NCBI GenBank assembly: GCA_913063525.1
Contig: CAJXYV010000002.1
Span: 1-52,178 of the forward strand
Direction: 5' to 3'
From: an uncultured Verrucomicrobiota bacterium
GTDB taxonomy: Bacteria; Verrucomicrobiota; Verrucomicrobiia; Verrucomicrobiales; Akkermansiaceae
Length of the DNA stretch: 52,178 nucleotides
Shown here: positions 10,801-18,847 of the stretch, one piece after another
Layout of the letters: each line of letters opens with the position of its first letter
How positions within the stretch are numbered: position 1 is the stretch's first letter
Program-made: the position numbers and the translations under genes
The notes under the pieces: model-generated
Told to the model about the DNA's origin: nothing
Database searches by the model: none
Seen by the model: only the letters and a program-made list of their open reading frames with translations

Positions 10801-12495
10801 ACCGAGCTTGACGGTGAGCGATTGCGCCGTGCCGGGCGCGGGGTGTTTCACGGGTGCCTGACAGGTCAGCCAATATTCACCCAACACATAAGCAGCGCTC
10901 AGCACCGTGGCTTGGTTAGAAGGGATGCTGGTACCCACGTAGACGGCAAACTGGTCTTTGTTCAGCCCGTTGACCGACCCACTGCCGAGGTAATCCGGGC
11001 TGGTAACCCGAACCTTGGCGATAAAGCGGTCCGGTGCCGCTGCGTCGCCTACATAAGCCCGGTAATCCGTATTAGGCTCCCGGATGCTAAGCGTCGGCTC
11101 GAAATAGGCGAAGTTGAAATCAAAACCGACCTTGGTGGAAGTGAAACCAGGGCCCGGCGGCGGACAGTCATCACCATTGGTAATGACATGGAAATTCACA
11201 TACGGATCGGTCGTGTTCTGCATCACCGCATATTGAAAGGAGTTATCCTCCTCGGGATGCACGGTGCCTTTTGAGACAATGTCTATCACCCCTGATTTGC
11301 GCTCTCCAGCGAGGGCAAACCATACCTTGCTGGAGTCATGCGACTGCGCGAAAAAACCAACACCGTAAACATTGCTCGTGGGTGCGCTGAATTCGCATTT
11401 CAAATAGGTCGCGGCATAACGCTCGACGGTGGCTGAGTGGGTGCCCGTGTTGCTGCCCACACTCAAGGGGCCAAGATTAAAGGTCAGCGGGACTTTGCCA
11501 GAGCCCCGGACGATCTCATCCAAATACCGGAAGCGCCCCTCGTCAGCCACACCACTGAAGGGCAGGCCCAAGCCGTCAAGTCTGTTTGCGATGGTGAAGT
11601 CCTGAAATACTTCGCTCAACTCGGCGCCAGGATCGTTTACCGTCGTTGTATGACGATTTTTTTCATTCAACACGTCCTGCATCAAGGTCGCGATCCCATC
11701 GTCCTTCTGCAAATCGGCCAACTCATAGAACCTCTCGATGACATCAACGCCGACGCCCGGCTCTGTCCGTGCCGTGCCGAACTGTTCCATCAAATACTTC
11801 CAGAAAAGACCGCTATGATAACCGTCACCGCTCCAAAAATACTCCGACGAATCGGTGACCGCCGGATGTGTTTCCAGATAGGCATTGGCGAGCATTGAAA
11901 AATCTGTCAACAAGCTGCTATCAATTCTGGTGTCCAGCGAATCCTCCATGGCGGTCGCCGTACCCTCAATGCCCATGGGGTAGAGATCCATAAAGTGAAG
12001 CCCCCAAGGTACGTATTGAAACTGAACAATGTGCGAAAGCTCGTGCGCACACAGGTCTTTAGCGATAGCGCTGCTAAATCCGCCGGTGGAACCGCTAAAT
12101 TCCGAGCTTGTCGGCACTAAGACGATCCGGTCAGGAAACAAGGTGTTGGAGCGGTTATCAGTGATCGGGGAGTCTTCCAGGAGAATCTTTGGCTTGAGCG
12201 GGATGCCTACGATATCCGTCCACTTCGGGGCGCGAAATCCTAGGTTAATGTATGTTTGGTGGAGACCGGTCCCAATTGCGGGATCATACATGTCGGCAAT
12301 AGACTGAGCGTCGGCATCCGAAACAAAATCCGTCGCCGACGTATCCTCCGGGTGGTAATGGATTCGGTACTCGAAGGCACCCGTCTTAATGACATCCGCA
12401 GTCGCGACGCCAAACCACGCGACGATGGCAGCAAAAAAAAGTAATTTTCGGAAAAGTGGACGGGCAATTGGACGAGAGTTTGCAGTCGTATTCAT
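7828..12495 (-). CDS. Giant secreted protein: HExxH domain + VWA domain + TSP3-like Ca-binding repeats
   Basis: Signal peptide-like N-term; HELSHIVQF; VWA MIDAS VIDRSGSM; DSDSDGLTNIQEYQIGTDPGLADTDGGG and DSDGDGLKDVAELRD repeats. Confidence 0.8.
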   Translation of the reverse strand: MNTTANSRPIARPLFRKLLFFAAIVAWFGVATADVIKTGAFEYRIHYHPEDTSATDFVSDADAQSIADMYDPAIGTGLHQTYINLGFRAPKWTDIVGIPLKPKILLEDSPITDNRSNTLFPDRIVLVPTSSEFSGSTGGFSSAIAKDLCAHELSHIVQFQYVPWGLHFMDLYPMGIEGTATAMEDSLDTRIDSSLLTDFSMLANAYLETHPAVTDSSEYFWSGDGYHSGLFWKYLMEQFGTARTEPGVGVDVIERFYELADLQKDDGIATLMQDVLNEKNRHTTTVNDPGAELSEVFQDFTIANRLDGLGLPFSGVADEGRFRYLDEIVRGSGKVPLTFNLGPLSVGSNTGTHSATVERYAATYLKCEFSAPTSNVYGVGFFAQSHDSSKVWFALAGERKSGVIDIVSKGTVHPEEDNSFQYAVMQNTTDPYVNFHVITNGDDCPPPGPGFTSTKVGFDFNFAYFEPTLSIREPNTDYRAYVGDAAAPDRFIAKVRVTSPDYLGSGSVNGLNKDQFAVYVGTSIPSNQATVLSAAYVLGEYWLTCQAPVKHPAPGTAQSLTVKLGGASDTEETAIVYNFLMVDQMLVIDRSGSMATTSGGVQRIDGARAAAQLFIDASGSDDQIGVVTFNGDSSAEPDSYADGQVVYNLQTMNSQFERDLVNLLIDETNPAGDKLAPTGTTSIGDGIYQGAAEIVANGQPEAEKWILLLSDGHQNEASKWDDQAAFISGTGIHVESIALGSGCDNNLLQSIADESKGYFYQVAAPDDPPPVATSAHMMATTSSSSSTAAGMPMLLDLANNYLQSSEHIHRRERIVESYGTLASGASTSQTLTLTEGGLTDCVVTVFSNQSSGIGLTITRPDASTVAAPDVGDSSWNPDHYVNYRISSMSDGAWTFNISNSATSTANYLFVVSGRNRQGAQAQVCFTQFHGNNAIYAQNGLYLRGLPMPIVAVVTDGNGPVKGATVLATVTHPTRQPVTLLLRDDGAGYDGTANDGVYGGLFRATTESSFSGQSPAEDAPLVVTPSYKVVVNVSGKDNLGRNFERVKHGAFQVYETEQGDDTDGDGMPARYEALHAGLDAGINDAAGDSDSDGLTNIQEYQIGTDPGLADTDGGGETDASELAHGANPWDHRDDAVPKPLVARVLDRWGDARPPSADFAYLLPQPAQNIVMFSVERGYKDVDIYRATVVGGPYTKVTTVDTTVSGGVYLDTGLTNGITYYYYIQPRDVSGRVGVTSAIFTGTPRANVDPPDGEMLINEGKAYTTSTTVTLRFDVTSGVTQMKLATSLTNLNSAAWGAFATTVPTFSLGATTSGSTRHVYAILRDAAGNETPVESAITYLAPASAATFTGTVVTPQDPDNRKASISLRSGNTVLVLTTNPSGTFISPIAPGTYDITISQRGYQTYVQNGAVFMAGATFNLGTITLTALDSDGDGLKDVAELRDIGSNRYDSDTDRDGQSDGLEVTVLMTSPTDPHSMLRVESKPVVDRAAGTISITFQSVPAVTYGFQYSTSLGAGSWSNVLDGGTRKSVTATAELTTVTLNFPPGAPARFFRVVTP

Positions 12496-12752
12496 GAGAA
12501 AAAAACTTACATTGCGAGGCTAAATAATCTAATCGATCCGCCCTGACAATCACTTTTCTTCAGAACTTGCAGGAGACCAACAGAATGAGATCTTCGACGC
12601 ACTTATTACCGATGTGGCCGCTTCATATCACCCTCCCGCCGGTGGCGTCGCGGTCGGGGCGGTTATCGTCGGCAATGTGGCCGCATGATCTCGCGCCGCC
12701 GCGGCTGCAAAATCCGCAATGGATGCTCCATATTTTCCTCTTTTCGACCCCG

Positions 12753-12932
12753 GAAGTCCACTTCTCCGTTGCAGAAGTCGACTTCCAAACTGTAGAAGTT
12801 GACTTCTGGCATTAGGAAGTCGACTTCCAACATTGGGAAGTTGACTTTTAGCATTGAGAAGTCAACTTCCGGCATTAAGAAGTCTGCTTCCAGTACCGGG
12901 AAGTGCACTTCCACGATTGAGAAGTTGACTTC
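12753..12932. repeat. Array of nine 12-bp palindromes (GAAGTNNACTTC) at exact 21-bp spacing, with variable 9-nt spacers
   Basis: Cores start at 12753, 12774, 12795, 12816, 12837, 12858, 12879, 12900 and 12921; two substitutions across the 90 fixed core positions. Confidence 0.95.
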
Positions 12933-13125
12933 CAGAACTGAATAGAGTAGAAAACGGTGCAAGAAAGAGTAAATCTGCTGCGAACGGGTCGGATTCCACG
13001 GCCGGTTGTGCGACAAACAACTCGGCCACGCGCCTGCCCGACGCAGACACCGCAAAATCACAGGCCACCACCATCCTTTCCTGCCCGACACCCTGCATTT
13101 TCACTCCCTACCCCACCGCACCGAC

Positions 13126-13488
13126 ATGGCCAAAACCTTAGATTACACCACCGACCGCATCCAAACCTTCATCACCAGCTGGGGACAACTCGCCCCCGAC
13201 GTCGAGTTTTCGGGAATGACACTGGCACAGTTTGAGTTGGCCACGGCGGCACCACAGGCCAAACGCAAGGAAATCGGCCCATTGCTGGCGCTCTTGAGCG
13301 CCAAACGCCAAGAGCGCGACATAGCCGACCAAGAGGCACTGGCCTTGGTCGAACGGGTGCTCAACTCCATTCGCGGCCATGTGGACTTCGGCCCCAATTC
13401 CGGACTTTACAGCAGCCTGGGCTACGTCACCAAAGCCACCCGCAAAAGCGGCCTGGTCCGCAAAAAACTCAAGCCGGCGGCCGTCTAA
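13126..13488 (+). CDS. Uncharacterised 120-aa, mostly helical protein with basic C-terminal tail, downstream of the palindrome array
   Basis: ATG at 13126 (MAKTLDYTTDRIQTFITSWGQ...GLVRKKLKPAAV); the longer ORF from 13006 has an atypical N-terminus. Confidence 0.7.
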   Translation: MAKTLDYTTDRIQTFITSWGQLAPDVEFSGMTLAQFELATAAPQAKRKEIGPLLALLSAKRQERDIADQEALALVERVLNSIRGHVDFGPNSGLYSSLGYVTKATRKSGLVRKKLKPAAV

Positions 13489-13555
13489 ACGAACGAGCTG
13501 ACTGGGTGGCTGGCGCGTAATGCGTCAGACTGTTGCGGAGGCGTCTCGCCTCGCG

Positions 13556-13569
13556 CCTGACGCGTCAGG
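13556..13569. repeat. Perfect 14-bp palindrome CCTGACGCGTCAGG between convergent genes
   Basis: Read directly; preceded by a second dyad GAGGCG-tct-CGCCTC. Confidence 0.7.
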
Positions 13570-13615
13570 GCGGGACGACCGGACGACGGACTGTAGCGAG
13601 AGCGCGAATTTTCCG

Positions 13616-14398
13616 TTATGGATGATTTAGCCATCCGATGAGGTGGCAGCAGGTCAGCTGATAGGTGACGTTGACTTGGAAGTCGGTCGGGCCGTCGAGC
13701 GAGCGACCGGCGGTGATCAGCAAGTGATGGGAGTCGCTGAAATCGTAGGCGGTGCCGATGTTGAAGACGGTGTTGCCGCCGCCGTGGTCAGTCATGGCGG
13801 TGTGACGATAGATTTCGGCGCCGAGCAGAAAGGTGCGGGTGATCTGCCGCTGGATGACGAGTCCGCCGAATTCCCAGTTGGAGTTGCCCGCGCCGGAATG
13901 GATGCCAAGGCCGCCGCCGCCATAGATGGCCCAAGCGCCGATGTTTTTCTGCAACCAAATGGGCAGAAACGCTTGGGTGTGGCCACTACCGAGTCCGTCC
14001 TGCTCGTCGCCCGTCGGGGTTTGCACGAGCGGGTAAATGGCCGCCTCCGGTAAGCTGTCAGACTCGTCCAAGAAGCGGAACTTTACGCCCAGTTCGGTAT
14101 CGCCGTAGCCGTGATGCGAATCGCCACCAGACGGCGCATCGTAGGCGAACGGTGCGAGCAGATGGAGTTGCAGATCGGGGACGAGGCCGTAGTTGATTTC
14201 AAGGCTGGCCGCAGTGCCCGACCAGCCCGCAGCGGTCTGGAGGTGGTGTGAGGCAAAGCCGAATTCCCAACAATCAGGATCCAGCGGGGCCGGATCGTCG
14301 ACGGTAAACGGCGGTGGCCCAGCGATGGCGAGCATCGATGTACTGAGCAGGCACAGGCCGAAGCCGCTGATGTTTTTTAGACTCTTGATCATCCGCAT
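13616..14398 (-). CDS. Outer-membrane beta-barrel-like protein (resembles the 'MetA-pathway of phenol degradation' family)
   Basis: Signal peptide; GPPPFTVDDPAPLDPDCWEFGFASHH...SLEINYGLVPDLQLHLLAPFAYD. Confidence 0.65.
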   Translation of the reverse strand: MRMIKSLKNISGFGLCLLSTSMLAIAGPPPFTVDDPAPLDPDCWEFGFASHHLQTAAGWSGTAASLEINYGLVPDLQLHLLAPFAYDAPSGGDSHHGYGDTELGVKFRFLDESDSLPEAAIYPLVQTPTGDEQDGLGSGHTQAFLPIWLQKNIGAWAIYGGGGLGIHSGAGNSNWEFGGLVIQRQITRTFLLGAEIYRHTAMTDHGGGNTVFNIGTAYDFSDSHHLLITAGRSLDGPTDFQVNVTYQLTCCHLIGWLNHP

Positions 14399-14451
14399 TC
14401 TTTTGCTGCGGGGGTGGTGGCAAAGACCCCGAGCTTGGTCGGGAGGAATTA

Positions 14452-17400
14452 TTATGGCTTGGCGGGTGTTTCCACGCCTTCATCGACGTCTTCCGAGGCG
14501 CTGCGGGCTCTTTTGTATTCGACGTTTGAGCCACCGGCGAGAGACGGACCGGTGTAGATGACGGCGAGCTCGGCGAGGGCGGAAACCGGATCAGCGCCAA
14601 AGCCGCTGCGGGCGGTGAAGCGGAGGTGGCTGGCTTTCTCTTCTTTGGCGAAGTCGATGCGGACGGGCGAAAAGGAGGAGCCGAGTGTGCCGGATTTGGC
14701 TTCGCGCCAGGTATTGCCGTCGTCGCTGAGTTCGACGGTGTATTCGCGGACATCGCCTTCGTGATCGCGGTGGTTTTGGCGCGGCATGAGGACGAGGCCG
14801 CTCATGGAGACGCTGGTTTTGAACTCGATGTCAACGGCCTGCGGGTGGCCGGGGCCGGCTTGCCAGAAGCTGTTCGGGTCGCCGTCGAGCAGCGGCGCGG
14901 GTCCTTTGGCACCGAGCTTTTGCATGATGCGGGTGTCGAACAGGAAACTGGTGAGCTGCTGCGAGCTGGCTTCCACCGTCGGGTTGAAAGCAGCGGATGC
15001 CATGTGATCGAGCAGGGAGCGGCGGAACTGGAGCGCAGTCGGGCGTTTTTCCAAATTCTTTTCGAGGTCGATCGAGCAGACCATCAGTTTGCCGCTGCCG
15101 ACTTTGGCTTCGAAGAGCATGCCGAGTTTCCAGTTGCGGTTCCAGTCATCGACCGGTTGGACGATCGGCTGCAGGTTGGCGGGCAGGCCGCTGAGGTTCA
15201 TGGCGCGGCTCTTGCCGACGAGGTCGATCCATTGCCAGTCGCCGAAGCCAGCGGTGGGGAAGCCGGCAAGCGCCGGGTGCTTTTCCTCCACGGCCATGCC
15301 GAGCATGCGCGACCAGCCGGGGCTCATCTGGCGGTTCCAGAACAGCGGGATGCGATCGAGCGGCGGGCTGTCCCACGCGAGGTCGGTGGGACGAGGCAGG
15401 AAGAGTACGCGTTTGCCTGCGGCGAGTGCCTTTTCGGCAGCGGGCCAGGCGGTTTGGATTTCGACCGAGTCGGGTGTCGTCTGCACGGCGCTGGGATAGA
15501 CCCAGAAGTTCCAGTCATTGGCAAAGCCGGGGCCAGAAACTTCGAGGCGGCAAGCTGAGGGCGCGGGGAACTTGGAGAGGTCCGCCTCGACGATGCCGAG
15601 GGCGGTGCCTTTGCCGAGCGGGATGTCGCGCTCGGCGAATTTCCCTTCGGTGATGACCTTGCCGGCGGCATCGGTGATTTTCCAAAGCGCGGCGGCCTTG
15701 ATTGGAGCGAGGCCGTAGTGGCTGATTTCCACGGGGATCTCGAACTTGTCGCTGGCGGTGAAGATGCGGGTCTTCAGCCGAGCGAGCGGAACGGTGGGCG
15801 CGCAGAAACGGCCGAAGTCCTTGGCGGTGGCGTAGCCTTTTTCCTCGAAGAATGGATCCAGCAGACCGACCAGCGCCGTCCCCTGCCCCATGTAATCGTG
15901 GAGGTCTAGCAGCTGATAGCCGCCGAGGCCGGGCGTGCGGAGGTTGGCTTCGATCTCCTCCTTATAACAGGCGAACTGGAGTTTACCCGTGGCCATGACA
16001 AAGGCCTTGTTGCGGTCGAGTACGCCGTTCTTTTCGGCCGATTTACGGAAGATCTCGTAGTTGCCGCCTTTGAGGAAGCCGGTGAATTTCGCGATCACAT
16101 CGAAGTCGGGATAGGCGCACCATTGGCCGAGCTCGTGAGAGACGACGGGCTTGTCGATACCCAGCGTGGAGCGGGAATAATCCTTGCCGAACCAGCCGGT
16201 ATCGCCGCGCATCATATTACCGCCGAAGCGGTGAGTGGCGTGAAAGTCCAGCAGATCCGTGGGGCCAGGCGCGTCGAGAATCGCCCAGCCAGTACCGGTG
16301 GTCCACAGCCGCTGCGGATCCTCCACGCGCCAGTGTTTCACCCATTCGGAGAGAACTTCCTTCCAGCGGCCTTTCGGTTCGTTGCTGGGGGAAAGCATCA
16401 CAAAACTCGGGTGATTGCCGTAGGCGCGGATCATGCGCTCGGTCTCGACATAGAGCATTTTGGTGATGTCCGATCCTTGGGAGAAAGGGTTCCACATGCC
16501 GGGCTCGACTTGGAAATAGATGCCGAGTTCGTCGGCGACGGTGAAGGCGGCCTCGGGCGGGCACCACGAGTGGAAGCGGACGTGGTTGATGCCCCAGTTG
16601 CGGTAAGTGGTCAGGATTTTTCGCCAAGCCGCCTCGTCCATCGGCGGATATCCGGTGAGCGGGAAACCGCCGCCGTCGTGATTGCCGCGCAGGTGGGTGA
16701 GCCGGCCGTTGATGGTGAACTCCGTGCCCCGCGTGGCGAGCTTGCGGAGGCCAAAACTAACCGCCTGCGTATCATTGGCGCCGCCACCGCTCAGGTTGAC
16801 GGTGAGGTGTTGGATTTTGGGTGAAAACTCATCCCACGCCGCGGCGTCGACCATCGGCACGGTGACGGAGGCGCGGCCACCTTTTTCATCCCACGTGACG
16901 TTGGTTTTGAGATTGCCGATCGCAATCGTGCCTTTGCCCGCCTTGCCGGTGAGGTTGCCGATGCGGACGTCGAATTTCGCCTCGCGTTTGAATGGATCGC
17001 CATCGACGCGCGCTTCATCGATCCAGACCGGGCTGGTGGCGCGGATTTCGATTTTGCCAACGACTCCGTTCCAAGTGCTGCCCAGCGAATCGGAAACCGC
17101 ATGGGTGTCCGGGCGGTAAGGGAGGAGCATCCGGTTATCGATCCGCAGTGTGAGCCGGTGGCGGCCGGGCTTGAGCAGGCCGAGCTCGAACTCATGCGGC
17201 GCGACGAGACTGTCCTGCGTGCCGATTTCGCGATCGTCGAGCCATGCTTGGGACTTCCAGCGGCTGCGTTCGAGATAGAGTTGTCCGCGCATCCCGGCTG
17301 CGGCGGCGGGGATTTCGATGTCGCGCTGATACCACGCTGTGCCGAGGTAATGGCGCTGGGGCTGGCAGAGGAACGGGACTTTGACGTCATCCCCCGTCGC

Positions 17401-17679
17401 GAACTCCTTATAGTCGTCTCGCAGCGACCAGTTTTTGTCGTAGAGCGAGAGAACCCACGGCGTGTCCTTGGTGATGAGATTGCCGTAGCCTTGCGCTTGG
17501 AGGATGCCGGGTAGGCGGATCTTGTCGGTGAGATCGCGCTGGAACCATTTCGCGGCGAGACCCGCGTCCTCCCGGTCGAGCTGGAATCGCCATTCGCCGT
17601 CGAGCGGCAGCGGCTTGGCACCAACCGAAGTGGCTGCGATGAGCGAAAGAATCAATAGTTTCATAAATTGGAAGATCAC
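14452..17679 (-). CDS. Glycoside hydrolase family 2-like protein with C-terminal discoidin-like domain
   Basis: LPLDGEWRFQLDREDAG, GTAWYQRDIEIP, RGNHDGGGFPLTGYPPMDEAAWRKIL...INHVRFHSWCPPEAAFTVADELGIYFQVE, SPSNEPKG. Confidence 0.85.
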   Translation of the reverse strand: MIFQFMKLLILSLIAATSVGAKPLPLDGEWRFQLDREDAGLAAKWFQRDLTDKIRLPGILQAQGYGNLITKDTPWVLSLYDKNWSLRDDYKEFATGDDVKVPFLCQPQRHYLGTAWYQRDIEIPAAAAGMRGQLYLERSRWKSQAWLDDREIGTQDSLVAPHEFELGLLKPGRHRLTLRIDNRMLLPYRPDTHAVSDSLGSTWNGVVGKIEIRATSPVWIDEARVDGDPFKREAKFDVRIGNLTGKAGKGTIAIGNLKTNVTWDEKGGRASVTVPMVDAAAWDEFSPKIQHLTVNLSGGGANDTQAVSFGLRKLATRGTEFTINGRLTHLRGNHDGGGFPLTGYPPMDEAAWRKILTTYRNWGINHVRFHSWCPPEAAFTVADELGIYFQVEPGMWNPFSQGSDITKMLYVETERMIRAYGNHPSFVMLSPSNEPKGRWKEVLSEWVKHWRVEDPQRLWTTGTGWAILDAPGPTDLLDFHATHRFGGNMMRGDTGWFGKDYSRSTLGIDKPVVSHELGQWCAYPDFDVIAKFTGFLKGGNYEIFRKSAEKNGVLDRNKAFVMATGKLQFACYKEEIEANLRTPGLGGYQLLDLHDYMGQGTALVGLLDPFFEEKGYATAKDFGRFCAPTVPLARLKTRIFTASDKFEIPVEISHYGLAPIKAAALWKITDAAGKVITEGKFAERDIPLGKGTALGIVEADLSKFPAPSACRLEVSGPGFANDWNFWVYPSAVQTTPDSVEIQTAWPAAEKALAAGKRVLFLPRPTDLAWDSPPLDRIPLFWNRQMSPGWSRMLGMAVEEKHPALAGFPTAGFGDWQWIDLVGKSRAMNLSGLPANLQPIVQPVDDWNRNWKLGMLFEAKVGSGKLMVCSIDLEKNLEKRPTALQFRRSLLDHMASAAFNPTVEASSQQLTSFLFDTRIMQKLGAKGPAPLLDGDPNSFWQAGPGHPQAVDIEFKTSVSMSGLVLMPRQNHRDHEGDVREYTVELSDDGNTWREAKSGTLGSSFSPVRIDFAKEEKASHLRFTARSGFGADPVSALAELAVIYTGPSLAGGSNVEYKRARSASEDVDEGVETPAKP

Positions 17680-17873
17680 CGTGAGAATCCGCTCATTGAA
17701 GCGGGTGTATTGGGAACCCGCAAGTTACCCGAATGGGTACCGCAAGCAATTTGAAAAAACCGCCTCGCAGCCGGACCGATCCTCTGCGGGAGATCCTTCT
17801 AACTCGGGCGAAAACCCACCCCGGCACGCCCCAAGACTTGCAAGCGGAACCAGCCCTGCCATGCTCGCCCGGC

Positions 17874-18221
17874 ATGAAGGTGAAGACGCTTTTCGAAAAA
17901 ATCTGTGACAAGGAAATCCCCGCGGCGATCGTTTACGAGGACGACCGCTGCGTGGCGTTTCGCGACATTTCGCCGCAGGCACCGCAGCATCTGCTGATCA
18001 TCCCGCGCAAGCCGATCCCGCGTGTGGGCTTGGCGACCGAGGACGATGCGGCTCTGCTGGGCCACTTGTTGCTGACCGCGGCGAAGGTCGCGCGGGACGA
18101 AGGCATCGCCGAATCGGGCTATCGCCTCGTGATCAACAACGGTCCCGACGGCGGCGAGGCGGTGCCGCATCTGCACGTGCATCTGCTAGGCGGACGCCAG
18201 CTGCAATGGCCACCCGGTTAA
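17874..18221 (+). CDS. HIT-family protein (HinT-like)
   Basis: FEKICDKEIPAAIVYEDDRCVAFRDISPQAPQHLLIIPRKPI ... GEAVPHLHVHLLGGRQ. Confidence 0.93.
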   Translation: MKVKTLFEKICDKEIPAAIVYEDDRCVAFRDISPQAPQHLLIIPRKPIPRVGLATEDDAALLGHLLLTAAKVARDEGIAESGYRLVINNGPDGGEAVPHLHVHLLGGRQLQWPPG

Positions 18222-18236
18222 TTCGCTAGGACCCGA

Positions 18237-18686
18237 TCAATCGACGAGCGATTTAATTCTCCCTAGCACTTCGACCCGGACGACGGCGACGCCGTGTTTG
18301 AGGAAGCCGAGGCGCTCGGCCGATCCCTTGGTCACGTCGATGATGCGACCTTTTACGTAGGGGCCGCGGTCGTTGATGGTGACCACTTCGGATTTGCCGT
18401 TGGACACGTTGGTCACCCGGACGCGGGTGCCCATGGGCAGCGTCTTGTGGGCGGCGGTGGCAGATTGATTGGTCATCCGCTGACCACTGGCGGTCCGAGA
18501 CCCGCCTTTTTCGCGAATGGAATACCAGGAGGCCTTGCCGTGTTGCACCGACTGGACGGCAGATGCGGTTTCAGCTGACTGGGTTTGAGGGTTCGTGCTC
18601 GCATGCCCAGTTGTCGCGCAACTGGGCATAAGGATGACGCCGGCGATTGCCAGGGCCACGGATTTGAATTTCCGGGTCAGGTTCAT
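18237..18686 (-). CDS. rlpA: RlpA-like septal ring lipoprotein
   Basis: Lipobox-like LMPSCATT; GKASWYSIREKGGSRTASGQRM...LPMGTRVRVTNVSNGKSEVVTINDRGPYVKGRIIDVTKGSAERLGF. Confidence 0.88.
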   Translation of the reverse strand: MNLTRKFKSVALAIAGVILMPSCATTGHASTNPQTQSAETASAVQSVQHGKASWYSIREKGGSRTASGQRMTNQSATAAHKTLPMGTRVRVTNVSNGKSEVVTINDRGPYVKGRIIDVTKGSAERLGFLKHGVAVVRVEVLGRIKSLVD

Positions 18687-18847
18687 CGTGTTGTGTCCCC
18701 TTTGGGGGCGGGTTTTATAACAACCTCATGATGAGAACTCAAGAAAAAACTGCCCACGGTTAGACGGCGGACAAAGCCTGCGGCGGCGGTTGATGCGGAC
18801 CGAGTCTTACGGAAAGCCAAACTAATTTTCCCGCCCTTTTTGGGCTC

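Noticed and set aside
12753-12932. CRISPR array
   Set aside because: Repeat of 12 bp and spacer of 9 bp are far too short, and no cas genes are present in the window.
14626-15558. 310-aa + strand ORF antisense to the GH2 gene
   Set aside because: Shadow ORF; the opposite frame has clear GH2 similarity.
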